Origin: Bacteroidales bacterium
Lineage (GTDB): Bacteria; Bacteroidota; Bacteroidia; Bacteroidales; UBA1715
Direction of reading: 5' to 3'
Assembly: GCA_031286165.1 (NCBI GenBank)
Contig: JAITUU010000025.1
Coordinates: forward strand, 1 to 40,269
Length of the DNA stretch: 40,269 bases
Below the pieces are notes generated by a model. It was not told where the DNA came from and made no database searches. It saw only the letters and a program-made list of their open reading frames with translations. The position numbers were made by a program, and so were the translations under genes. Positions 32,961-40,269 of the stretch are shown piece after piece. The first letter of the stretch is position 1. Every line of letters begins with the position of its first letter.

Positions 32961-34126
32961 GTTTGCGCCAAAGCAATTGCTTCGGCATGGGTTTGTATCA
33001 AATCGCTCAGCGTAGGATTGGCTACAAAAGGTATGGCGTTCATGGTTTTTTCTATCAAATCGGGCATGGCGAGAAAGGAAATTTTGTCGTGCAAAAATTT
33101 TTGCACGGCTACTTCGTTGGCAGCGTTCATGATACAGGGCATATTGCCGTTTTTTTCAATGGCATAGTAGGCAAGTTGCAAATTACGAAATACTGTCAAA
33201 TCGGGTTTTTCAAAAGTCAAATTCGGGTAATCCCAAAAGGAAAATCGAGGAAAATCGGAGTGCAGGCGTTGCGGATAACTGAGCGCGTACTGTATGGGAA
33301 GTTTCATATCGGGAAGTCCCATTTGTGCTTTTATGGAGCCATCAGTAAACTGCACTGCGGAGTGAATTATAGACTGTGGGTGCACCACTACTTCTATATT
33401 TTGAGGTGCCACGCCAAAAAGCCACCGTGCCTCTATCATTTCCAAACCTTTATTCATGAGCGATGCCGAATCTATGGTAACTTTCGCGCCCATGCTCCAA
33501 TTGGGGTGTTGTAAGGCTTCACGCTTTGTAACAGTCTGCAAATCTGCACTATTCATACCTCTAAATGGTCCTCCCGATGCGGTAAGAAAGAGTTTTTCGG
33601 CTTCGTTGCCATACTGCATTTCGCCTGCCAAACACTGAAAAATAGCCGAATGTTCGGAATCCACCGGCAAAATATTTGCCTTATGCTTGTGCGACAGCGC
33701 ATTGACCAACTGCCCTGCCACCACCAGCACTTCTTTATTGGCAAGTGCTACGGTTTTTCCGTGTTCTATGGCAGTAATTACGGGCAAAAGTCCGGCATAG
33801 CCCACCAAAGCACCTAATACCACATCTACCGTATTCATACTTGCAACATCGGCAATGGCTTCCTCGCCGGCAAATATTTTTATATCATCGCCTTCGAGTG
33901 CTTGTTTTACATACGCATACTTCGCTGTATCGGCAATTACCACCACGTTGGGATTAAACTGTTTTGCTTGCGCTATGAGTAAATCGGCATTGGTACCGGC
34001 AGTGAGCACTTCCACCGAAAATTCCTGCTCGTGAGCGGCTATTACTTCCAAAGCCTGCGTGCCTATGGAACCGGTGGAACCCAATATTGCTATTTTCTTT
34101 GTGCGTATATTCGTATGCTTTGTCAT
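32954..34126 (-). CDS. dxr: 1-deoxy-D-xylulose 5-phosphate reductoisomerase
   Basis: At 390 residues it has the NADPH motif GSTGSIGTQALEV near the N-terminus, ALANKEVLVVAG, VDSEHSAIFQCL and LTASGGPFRG, which are hallmarks of DXR (IspC). It makes methylerythritol phosphate, the second step of the MEP isoprenoid pathway, feeding prenyl synthases such as the one at 25833. It forms an operon with rseP, an arrangement common in Bacteroidota. Confidence 0.97.
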   Translation of the reverse strand: MTKHTNIRTKKIAILGSTGSIGTQALEVIAAHEQEFSVEVLTAGTNADLLIAQAKQFNPNVVVIADTAKYAYVKQALEGDDIKIFAGEEAIADVASMNTVDVVLGALVGYAGLLPVITAIEHGKTVALANKEVLVVAGQLVNALSHKHKANILPVDSEHSAIFQCLAGEMQYGNEAEKLFLTASGGPFRGMNSADLQTVTKREALQHPNWSMGAKVTIDSASLMNKGLEMIEARWLFGVAPQNIEVVVHPQSIIHSAVQFTDGSIKAQMGLPDMKLPIQYALSYPQRLHSDFPRFSFWDYPNLTFEKPDLTVFRNLQLAYYAIEKNGNMPCIMNAANEVAVQKFLHDKISFLAMPDLIEKTMNAIPFVANPTLSDLIQTHAEAIALAQTL

Positions 34127-34157
34127 TGTGTGTTATTTTTTTCTGTCTGTCTTTAAG

Positions 34158-34174
34158 TCCCCCGCATGGGGGGA
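34158..34174. repeat. C5/G5 hairpin in the gap before dxr
   Basis: TCCCCC, loop GCAT, GGGGGGA: a strong short hairpin, the most GC-rich spot in its area, followed by ATTTAG. There is no T-run on either strand. It may attenuate read-through from the M23 gene into dxr, or be an intergenic repeat element. Confidence 0.45.
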
Positions 34175-34187
34175 TTTAGAAGGGCAT

Positions 34188-35084
34188 TTAAAATGCTATA
34201 AATTCTTCGGAATTGACCGGTTTACCGGCATACCACAATTCAAAATGCAGGTGTGCTCCGGTGGAATATTCGCCCGTGTTGCCTATAATTGCAATAGCCT
34301 CGCCTGCATTCACTGCATCGCCGCTTTTTTTGAGTAATTTCGATGCGTGTTTATAAATCGACACTATATCGCTATTGTGCTGTACTATAATGGTATAACC
34401 CGTTTCATACGACCACGTGCTGAGTACCACCGTACCCGAAAGCACCGACTGAATAACCGTATTTGCCGGCGCAGCAACATCGGTAGCAAAATGTCCATCG
34501 GCAGGCGAAAAATGCTGGGTAATAGTTCCCCGTAGCGGCGGCGTAAAGTATAAATTGCTGTAATGCGGATTGGTATATGATGCCTGCTGAAAATTCACAT
34601 TCAGCGCATTATATTCTTGAATTTCGGCACGCAAGAGTGAATCTTCCACCGAACGCTGGTAGGTAACATCGGTAAATTGTATGGTATCGTTGGCAGAATT
34701 CATGTATTGCGGTGGTTCATCGCCATTGATAACCATGTAAAGCAGTTGCAATTTTTGGTCGTACAAACCAATTTCGTGTTCTAACGAATCTACCTTCATG
34801 GCATTTGCAATAATTTTTTCACGCTCCTCGTATTTCGGATAATCGGGTATTACATATTCTTTGAGCGGCGTGTAGGCTATCAAAACATACACCAATGCCA
34901 TGAGCACAATGGAAGCGCAGGTTACAAACACAAAGGTGTTCATTTTTGTCAATCGAAACGAAAACACCTCGCTCAGCGTTTCATCGTTGATAATTATCAG
35001 GCGATACTTGTGGTGCAGGCGTGCCAAGCGTTTTTTGGGGGTATGGTGGCGTTGATGTTTGTTATGTCTTTTGTAACCTATCAT
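34188..35084 (-). CDS. M23 (LytM-type) peptidase, membrane anchored
   Basis: This 298-residue protein has a basic cytoplasmic N-terminus, one membrane helix (about 49-72), a coiled-coil stretch (about 85-120) and an M23 domain (about 180-295). Zinc ligands appear as His198 and Asp202 (GHFATD) and His278-Leu-His280 (GAHLHFELW), so it should be an active endopeptidase for peptidoglycan cross-bridges rather than a degenerate LytM activator. It lies upstream of dxr-rseP on the same strand. Confidence 0.92.
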   Translation of the reverse strand: MIGYKRHNKHQRHHTPKKRLARLHHKYRLIIINDETLSEVFSFRLTKMNTFVFVTCASIVLMALVYVLIAYTPLKEYVIPDYPKYEEREKIIANAMKVDSLEHEIGLYDQKLQLLYMVINGDEPPQYMNSANDTIQFTDVTYQRSVEDSLLRAEIQEYNALNVNFQQASYTNPHYSNLYFTPPLRGTITQHFSPADGHFATDVAAPANTVIQSVLSGTVVLSTWSYETGYTIIVQHNSDIVSIYKHASKLLKKSGDAVNAGEAIAIIGNTGEYSTGAHLHFELWYAGKPVNSEEFIAF

Positions 35085-35107
35085 GTATTAAAATTTTTGA
35101 GCAAGTG

Positions 35108-35115
35108 CAAAGATA
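35108..35115 (-). promoter_or_regulatory. M23 gene promoter -7 box
   Basis: TATCTTTG on the minus strand fits TAnnTTTG, 23 bp before the start; no -33 match. Confidence 0.5.
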
Positions 35116-35284
35116 CAGAATTAGCAGTTATGAACTACACATTAGCAAACGTTTTTCGCATATAATTATTTCGCAGGAGGTAAAAAAACCTGCAAAGCAA
35201 AAAAAACACAGTGCGAATGAGGATGAATATGAGTACTGAACACGAAATAGTAATCCTTGTGCAAATCTTGTTAGTACGATTTCG

Positions 35285-35324
35285 TAATTCGTAATTCGTA
35301 ATTCATAATTGTTTGTTACCTTTG
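35285..35324 (+). promoter_or_regulatory. plsY promoter with 7-bp tandem array
   Basis: Four units (TAATTCG twice, TAATTCA, TAATTGT; 35285-35312) end 4 bp before the -7 box TACCTTTG (35317-35324), occupying the spacer and -33 region. This is the same arrangement as before uvrB, with a related unit. The rest of the 263-bp gap to the M23 gene has no recognisable gene. Confidence 0.55.
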
Positions 35325-35347
35325 CGCAAACATTTTTTTGAAACAAT

Positions 35348-35992
35348 ATGAGCATACTTCCTATACTTTTTGCCACCCTTGTTGCCTATTTACTGGGGTC
35401 TATTCCGAGTGCCGTGTGGATTGGAAAAGCATTTTTCAACACCGATGTTCGCCAGCATGGCAGCGGCAATGCCGGAGCAACCAACACCTTTCGCGTGTTG
35501 GGTAAAAAAGCCGGAATACCAGTATTTATTATAGATGTATGCAAAGCATTTTTGGCAACAAACTTGATTTGGTTTTTCCGCCATCACCCCGAAGGTAATA
35601 CCTATGTGAATTTGCAGTTACTCTTTGGTGCAGCAGCCGTTGTGGGGCACATTTATCCTATTTTCGCCAATTTCAAAGGCGGTAAGGGTGTTGCCTGCCT
35701 GCTTGGTGTAACTATTGCCATTGCGCCTCTCCCAGCCCTCCTTTCGTTTGTGGTGTTTGCGGTGGTATTGGCTCTGTTTCACTACGTGTCGCTTGCATCG
35801 CTTTGTGCAGGGCTTGCCTTTCCTATTATTATTATCAGCAATATTACCAGCCATTACTCCTATCAACTTTCATTGCAGTTATTTTCAATCGTTGTAGCAG
35901 CCTTACTTATTTTCACGCATCGCAAAAATATTCAGCGACTGCTCAATCACGAAGAATCAAAAACCTATTTATTATGTAAACATTCACATTGA
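35348..35992 (+). CDS. plsY: Acyl-phosphate:glycerol-3-phosphate acyltransferase PlsY
   Basis: At 214 residues with about six membrane helices it carries the three PlsY motifs: LLGSIPSAVW near the N-terminus, HGSGNAGATNTFRVLG (about 37-52), and FKGGKGVA in the third loop. It transfers an acyl group from acyl phosphate to glycerol 3-phosphate, the first step of phospholipid synthesis, at the inner membrane. The gene is followed 25 bp later by a DUF3078 gene. Confidence 0.95.
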   Translation: MSILPILFATLVAYLLGSIPSAVWIGKAFFNTDVRQHGSGNAGATNTFRVLGKKAGIPVFIIDVCKAFLATNLIWFFRHHPEGNTYVNLQLLFGAAAVVGHIYPIFANFKGGKGVACLLGVTIAIAPLPALLSFVVFAVVLALFHYVSLASLCAGLAFPIIIISNITSHYSYQLSLQLFSIVVAALLIFTHRKNIQRLLNHEESKTYLLCKHSH

Positions 35993-36016
35993 CACCACAG
36001 TTATAGTTGTACAATC

Positions 36017-37006
36017 ATGAAAAAAACACTTCTTTTTGTGAGTTTGTTCGCCCTGCTGAGCAACTCACTTTCGGCACAAATTACCGATGCCGATGCACAA
36101 AAAGCACTGCGCACGCAAAGTACCGACACTATTTTCGGCTGGACAGTTTCCGGACTTGTTTCTATCAATGCAGCCAATACCATGCTGGTAAATTGGATTG
36201 CCGGCGGAAATAACACACTCGGTTTCGAGAGTACTGGTTCTATTTTTGCCAACGTGCGCACCAAACGATTTGTGTGGGAAAATAACCTGAACGCCGCGCT
36301 GGGAACCATGCGGCAAGGCAATACCCACCGCGATAAATTCCTAAAAACCAACGACCGCCTGCAATTCAACTCAAAATACGGGCAACGCGCCTACCGAAAT
36401 TTCTTCTATTCGGCTCTGGTCAATGCGCAAACACAAATGTTGATAGGAAAAAATTACAGCAACGACACCACCTACACCATTATTTCGCGATTTTGGGCAC
36501 CGGCGCAAATTCTCACCGCCATTGGTATGGATTACAATCCAAACGCCAATTTGAGTGTATTCGTGTCGCCCATAAGTGCCCGCATGACCTTTGTACACGA
36601 CCAAACCCTTGCCAACGCAGGTGCCTTCGGCGTTACTCCGGCAATAATAGACCCCGCAACCGGCGCAATTATCACACCGGGACAACGCAGTTTGTGCCAA
36701 TACGGGGGCTATGTGAGTATTTCATACAAAAAAAATTCATGGCGGTGGGAATTGCTCAAAAACGTGATGTACATTACCAATCTCAATTTATTCTCGAACT
36801 ATGTGGAAAATCCGCAGAATATAAAAGTAGATTGGAGCAATCAATTACTCTTCAAAGTGAATAAATACATTACTTTCATGTTCAGCAATCAATTTTTATA
36901 CGATGATGTGGTGAAAGTGAAAGATACCAACGGCGATGGCGTATTCGATGCCACAGGCGGACAGTACAAACAAATTACCTCGCTCGGTTTTGCGTTTAAT
37001 TTTTAA
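36017..37006 (+). CDS. DUF3078 outer-membrane protein
   Basis: This 329-residue protein has a signal peptide (cleaved near LSAQ, residue 20). The mature part shows alternating beta-strand pattern and ends in a C-terminal Phe (FAFNF), as outer-membrane barrels do. WTVSGLVSINAANTMLVNW and SKYGQRAYRNFFYSALVNAQTQ are typical DUF3078 segments. The family is specific to Bacteroidota and its role is unknown. It is probably co-transcribed with plsY. Confidence 0.82.
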   Translation: MKKTLLFVSLFALLSNSLSAQITDADAQKALRTQSTDTIFGWTVSGLVSINAANTMLVNWIAGGNNTLGFESTGSIFANVRTKRFVWENNLNAALGTMRQGNTHRDKFLKTNDRLQFNSKYGQRAYRNFFYSALVNAQTQMLIGKNYSNDTTYTIISRFWAPAQILTAIGMDYNPNANLSVFVSPISARMTFVHDQTLANAGAFGVTPAIIDPATGAIITPGQRSLCQYGGYVSISYKKNSWRWELLKNVMYITNLNLFSNYVENPQNIKVDWSNQLLFKVNKYITFMFSNQFLYDDVVKVKDTNGDGVFDATGGQYKQITSLGFAFNF

Positions 37007-37009
37007 TTA

Positions 37010-37055
37010 ATTGCCTCACAGACGAATGAAGTAATTGAAAAAAAGTGTAATTTTG
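37010..37055 (+). promoter_or_regulatory. REP-like half element and CoA-transferase promoter
   Basis: ATGAAGTAAT (37026-37035) matches the outer end of the REP-like unit at 27575-27602. The -7 box TAATTTTG (37048-37055) fits TAnnTTTG; no -33 lies at 19 bp. Confidence 0.45.
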
Positions 37056-37076
37056 CAATCTCAAAAATATCCTAAA

Positions 37077-37104
37077 AATTAATAATTTACAATTAACAAT
37101 TAAA
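37077..37104. repeat. Tandem array, 7-bp period (AATTAAC)
   Basis: Four units (AATTAAT, AATTTAC, AATTAAC, AATTAAA) end 4 nt before the CoA-transferase start codon. It shares units with the array at 18007. Confidence 0.65.
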
Positions 37105-37108
37105 AACA

Positions 37109-38596
37109 ATGTCAATACCTGTAATTACCGCCGAAGAGGCAGCAGCGCATATTAACAATGGGTTCAATGTGGGTGTGAGCGGATTTACCGCCGTAGGTTG
37201 CCCAAAAGCCATAGGCAAAGCCATAGCAGCACGTGCCCAAGCAGCGCACGCAGCCGGTCAGGAATTTAAAATCAACCTTTTCACCGGTGCATCTACCGGC
37301 GATTCTCTTGATGGCGTGCTTTCGCGTGCCAATGCCATGAATTTGCGCACACCGTACCAATCATACAAAGATTCGCGTGCGGCTATCAACGAACGCCGTG
37401 TGAATTATTTTGATTATCACTTATCGCAACTTGCGCAGGATTTACGCTACGGATTTTTCGGAAAAATGAATGTGGCGGTGCTCGAAGTGTGCGATTACAA
37501 TGAAAACGGTGAAGTAGTATTGACTTCGGCTGTGGGAAATGCTCCTACCTTTGCTAAACTTGCCGACATTATAATTTTAGAACACAATCAACGCCGCAGC
37601 AAAGATTTACGCGGATTGCACGATATTTACATGCCGCTCGACCCGCCCAATCGCCGCGAAATTCCACTTTACACGCCAAGCGATAAAATAGGTTCGCCGG
37701 TGTTGCAAGTGGACCCGAAAAAAATTATCGGTGTCATAAAAACCGACCTTCCCGATGAAATTGGCGGTTTCACCCCAATAGACGAAACAACTATGAAAAT
37801 CGGCGAAAATGTAGCCAATTTCTTAGCAACCGAAATAAAACGCGGCACTATTCCTGCATCATTCCTACCTATTCAATCGGGAGTGGGCAATATTGCCAAC
37901 GCAGTGCTTGCCTGCATGGGAAGCAATCCGGGTATTCCTCCGTTTGAAATGTTTACCGAAGTTATTCAAGATGCAGTAATAGGACTTCTCGAAAGTGGCG
38001 ATATTAAATTTGCCAGCGGTAGTTCACTCACATTGAGCAACGATTTGATGGAAAAAGTATATGGCAATTTAGATTTCTTCAAACCACGCCTTACCCTGCG
38101 TCCGCAAGAAGTATCAAACAGCCCCGAACTTGCTCGCCGTATGGGATTGATTTCTATCAACACCGCCATAGAAGCCGATATTTACGGAAATATTAACTCT
38201 ACCCACATTATGGGAACAAAAATGATGAACGGTATTGGTGGTTCGGGCGACTTTACGCGCAACGCCTATATGTCTATTTTCACCACTCCTTCGGTAGCGA
38301 AAAACGGTGCTATCAGTGCTTTTGTGCCTATGGTTTCACACGTGGACCACACCGAGCACTCGGTAAAAATCATTGTTTCGGAATTTGGTGTAGCCGACCT
38401 TCGCGGAAAATCGCCAATTCAACGCGCCGAAGAAATTATAGACAAAGTGGTTCACCCCGAATACAAAGAATTGTTGTGGGATTACATCAAAATGTGTAAA
38501 TCGGGTTCACACACTTCGCACTTAATGTCAAGCGCACTCAAAATGCACGATGAATTTATTCTTTCGGGCGATATGCGCAACACTAAGTGGGAATAG
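37109..38596 (+). CDS. Succinyl-CoA:acetate CoA-transferase (acetyl-CoA hydrolase family)
   Basis: This 495-residue class I CoA-transferase has active-site Glu284 in MFTEVIQDAV and the later GIGGSGDF loop, both as in AarC-type enzymes. It should swap CoA between succinyl-CoA and acetate, giving acetate (or acetyl-CoA) and succinate during fermentation or in a modified citric-acid cycle. Together with ackA it sets two acetate routes. A propionyl-CoA:succinate or acetyl-CoA hydrolase activity cannot be excluded. Monocistronic, with its own terminator. Confidence 0.9.
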   Translation: MSIPVITAEEAAAHINNGFNVGVSGFTAVGCPKAIGKAIAARAQAAHAAGQEFKINLFTGASTGDSLDGVLSRANAMNLRTPYQSYKDSRAAINERRVNYFDYHLSQLAQDLRYGFFGKMNVAVLEVCDYNENGEVVLTSAVGNAPTFAKLADIIILEHNQRRSKDLRGLHDIYMPLDPPNRREIPLYTPSDKIGSPVLQVDPKKIIGVIKTDLPDEIGGFTPIDETTMKIGENVANFLATEIKRGTIPASFLPIQSGVGNIANAVLACMGSNPGIPPFEMFTEVIQDAVIGLLESGDIKFASGSSLTLSNDLMEKVYGNLDFFKPRLTLRPQEVSNSPELARRMGLISINTAIEADIYGNINSTHIMGTKMMNGIGGSGDFTRNAYMSIFTTPSVAKNGAISAFVPMVSHVDHTEHSVKIIVSEFGVADLRGKSPIQRAEEIIDKVVHPEYKELLWDYIKMCKSGSHTSHLMSSALKMHDEFILSGDMRNTKWE

Positions 38597-38622
38597 TTTT
38601 TCCACAAACAGCAATACTCCAC

Positions 38623-38652
38623 AGGCAGCGAATTTTTTTGCTGCCTTTTTTT
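38623..38652 (+). terminator. CoA-transferase terminator
   Basis: AGGCAGC (38623-38629) and GCTGCCT (38640-38646) form a 7-bp stem, followed by seven T residues. Confidence 0.88.
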
Positions 38653-38686
38653 GTGTTGTAACATTAGCGAAGTAACGACTTTTTAT

Positions 38687-38694
38687 TATTTTTG
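38687..38694 (+). promoter_or_regulatory. MORN-repeat gene promoter -7 box
   Basis: TATTTTTG fits TAnnTTTG; TTAG, 19 bp upstream, is a weak -33. It covers the first base of an alternative GTG start (38694), so the ATG at 38718 is the true start. Confidence 0.55.
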
Positions 38695-38717
38695 TGCACT
38701 ACGTAAAAATCCTTTCT

Positions 38718-39134
38718 ATGAAGTATCTGTTTGTTTTTTTGAATATTTTCGCTTCGTGTGCGCTGTGTGCGCAGTCGCAAGCAGTGGAATTGCACAATTT
38801 ACAAAAAAACGATAATCTGTATGTTTACAACAACCAAGCGTTTACCGGCACGGTGTATGCCCGCCATGCAAACGGCAATATAGGACTTTGGGGAAATATA
38901 GAAAATGGCAAACGCGAGGGCGTGTGGACGTATTGGTATTCTTCCGGTATAAAAAAACGCGAAACAAATTTTGTAAACAATCAAAAAGAAGGCTACACCT
39001 ATTTTTGGCACGAAAACGGCACGTTGGCAAAAGAACTCTACTTTCGGGCAAATCAAAATATCAGTCAAAAATTGTGGAACAGCAACGGAAACCGCCTCAA
39101 ATCACCGCAATATCACACGCATAAACAATTATAA
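38718..39134 (+). CDS. Secreted MORN_2-repeat protein
   Basis: This protein of about 138 residues has a signal peptide (cleaved near CAQSQ). It contains about three MORN_2-type repeats: GTVYARHANGNIGLWGNIENGKREG, WTYWYSSGIKKRETNFVNNQKEG and TYFWHENGTLAKELYF. Such YwqK-like repeats form beta-sheet scaffolds in proteins of unknown role, some of which are antitoxins. It lies 6 bp before pcm, so is co-transcribed. An earlier GTG start overlaps the promoter and was rejected. Confidence 0.8.
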   Translation: MKYLFVFLNIFASCALCAQSQAVELHNLQKNDNLYVYNNQAFTGTVYARHANGNIGLWGNIENGKREGVWTYWYSSGIKKRETNFVNNQKEGYTYFWHENGTLAKELYFRANQNISQKLWNSNGNRLKSPQYHTHKQL

Positions 39135-39140
39135 ATTACC

Positions 39141-39785
39141 ATGAGTACCGATATATTATTTCAAGCAAAACGCAATGAACTTGTGGCGCAACTCGAACAC
39201 AAAGGAATTTACGACACGGCTGTATTGCAGGCTATTCAAACCCTGCCGCGCCACGATTTTTTTACCGACAGCACCCTCCGTCAATTTGCTTACGAAGACA
39301 AAGCCTATCCCATAGATGCGGGGCAAACAATTTCGCAACCCTACACGGTAGCCCTGCAAACGCAATTACTCGAAGTAAAACCTCTGGAAAAAATACTCGA
39401 AATAGGCACCGGAAGCGGGTATCAGGCGGCTATTTTGCGCACTATGGGTGCACGAGTATTTTCCATAGAACGCCAAAAACAACTTTTTTTCCGCACCAAA
39501 GAACTCTTGCATCGCCTCAATATTTCGGTGGAAACCTTCTTTGGCGATGGTTTCAAAGGCTGCCCACCCTACGCACCCTTCGATAAAATTATCATAACCG
39601 CCGCAGCACCCTTCGTTCCCCGTACCCTGCTCGACCAACTCAAAGTTGGCGGTATTATGGTGGTACCGCTCGGAGACGACAGCGTACAAATTCTCATGCA
39701 AATCAAAAAACTCTCGGAAACAGAATTTGAACAACGCGATTTCGGTTCCTGCCGCTTTGTGCCCATGCTTGCGGGAATTGCGTAG
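39141..39785 (+). CDS. pcm: Protein-L-isoaspartate O-methyltransferase
   Basis: At 214 residues it has the usual length and the PCMT signatures: GQTISQPYTVALQTQLL before the SAM site, the SAM motif LEIGTGSGYQAAIL, the acidic strand VFSIERQ, and the loop KIIITAAAPFVP. It methylates isoaspartate in aged proteins to start their repair. Second gene of the MORN-pcm pair; no clear terminator was found after it. Confidence 0.96.
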   Translation: MSTDILFQAKRNELVAQLEHKGIYDTAVLQAIQTLPRHDFFTDSTLRQFAYEDKAYPIDAGQTISQPYTVALQTQLLEVKPLEKILEIGTGSGYQAAILRTMGARVFSIERQKQLFFRTKELLHRLNISVETFFGDGFKGCPPYAPFDKIIITAAAPFVPRTLLDQLKVGGIMVVPLGDDSVQILMQIKKLSETEFEQRDFGSCRFVPMLAGIA

Positions 39786-39832
39786 AAATTAGTAGTTTGT
39801 AGTGAGATTCTATGCACAAAATTCATACAAAA

Positions 39833-39870
39833 CGTCATTGCGAACCTCCTCTATTCCTTCGTCATTACCT
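39833..39870. repeat. REP-like element after pcm
   Basis: CGTCATTGCGAAC (39833-39845) is identical to the inner end of the REP-like unit at 27575. A degenerate copy CGTCATTACC follows at 39860-39869. The rest of 39871-40012 shows no gene. Confidence 0.5.
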
Positions 39871-40012
39871 TCGGTAAAAACTACACCATTGCAAACACAA
39901 CGCGGCAATCTACCGTTTGTAGGGATATATAATGAAATACACTTTTTCGCGTTTCTATTTTATTGTATCAAAAAAGTGCGTATGTTTGCACTCGCTTGAT
40001 TTTTTGTGTATT

Positions 40013-40269
40013 CTATGGTTGTGTGTAAAAAAAATGGTAGAACCTTTTTTTTCGACCTACGTATGTGTGCATCTCATCGAGTTCTACAACCTCTATCTGC
40101 TCATTTCGTTTGGGCAACTCTACCTGTTTTTCCCAATTCTTAATCCATTGATAGACTGTTCCGTAACTGATTTTCAATAGGCGACCTATGGCTCTAAAAC
40201 CCAAGCCTTCCAAATACATTTCAAATGCCATTCGGCGAGTTTCTTTCGGCTTTACGTCTGACTTTTGGG
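40013..40269 (-). pseudogene. IS1-family transposase fragment
   Basis: An open frame enters from the right edge and ends early. It contains a helix-turn-helix (GLGFRAIGRLLKISYGTVYQWI) and VVELDEMHTYVGRKK, the N-terminal part of the IS1 DDE domain with its first catalytic Asp (ELDEM). At an A8 run (about 40037-40044) the match to IS1 transposases stops and only ten unrelated codons follow. The remaining catalytic residues are missing, so it is a remnant, unless the sequence is shifted within the A-run. The 5' part lies beyond the window. Confidence 0.75.

Noticed and set aside
35128..35376. Minus-strand frame with NYELRITNYE
   Set aside because: This peptide is the translation of the TAATTCG array, a frequent source of false gene calls.
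38694..38717. Upstream GTG start for the MORN-repeat protein
   Set aside because: It overlaps the -7 box TATTTTTG; the ATG at 38718 gives a regular signal peptide.

Overview
The window looks like chromosomal DNA of an AT-rich member of the Bacteroidota, probably close to the Bacteroidales. Three things point there. Upstream elements fit the Bacteroidota promoter consensus TTTG-N19-TAnnTTTG; the copies in front of the two tRNA genes match it exactly, including the 19-bp spacer. Many of the families are typical of the phylum: a type IX secretion C-terminal signal, FISUMP/BIG2 surface protein, DUF3078, AAA_14/DUF4143 ATPase, half-size EamA transporter, SerB with two ACT domains. Translation starts lack a clear Shine-Dalgarno sequence. 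No rRNA, CRISPR array, intact prophage or complete insertion sequence was seen.

Layout. 1-4000: a class II Fic protein cut by the window edge, the Mg2+ transporter MgtE, a PIN-domain toxin with its antitoxin, and an AlbA-like protein. 4000-8000: SerB, a half-size EamA transporter, UvrB. 8000-11300 (minus strand): an NlpE-like lipoprotein, a DUF4143 ATPase behind an operator-like palindrome, a DUF3592 membrane protein and a secreted coiled-coil protein. 11600-17200: MetY, an orphan LuxR-type response regulator, acetate kinase, and an asparagine synthetase-like protein whose glutaminase half has lost key residues. 17200-22100 (plus strand): two FKBP lipoproteins, DUF456, a sodium/solute symporter, DUF5063 and a DEDDy exonuclease. 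22100-29100: tRNA-Arg, HtrA, LMW phosphatase, a heavy-metal/Mn exporter, polyprenyl synthase, ClpP, trigger factor, tRNA-Leu. 29200-31500: a FISUMP/BIG2 surface protein and a T9SS-signal protein. 31600-35100: RseP, DXR, M23 peptidase. 35300-39800: PlsY, DUF3078, succinyl-CoA:acetate CoA-transferase, a MORN-repeat protein, Pcm. The window ends in a broken IS1-family transposase.

Most genes are housekeeping. Related groups are envelope quality control (HtrA, RseP, FKBPs, ClpP/trigger factor), isoprenoid supply (DXR, polyprenyl synthase), the acetate node (AckA, CoA-transferase) and amino-acid synthesis (SerB, MetY, AsnB-like).

Two observations stand out. First, short tandem arrays with a 7- or 8-bp period, each with a different unit, end 1-5 nt before start codons or 1-5 nt before the -7 promoter element of many genes. 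Every non-overlapping junction from 17983 to 21000 carries one. Second, the AsnB-like protein has Ser in place of the catalytic N-terminal Cys and has lost two glutamine-binding residues, while its synthetase half looks intact.
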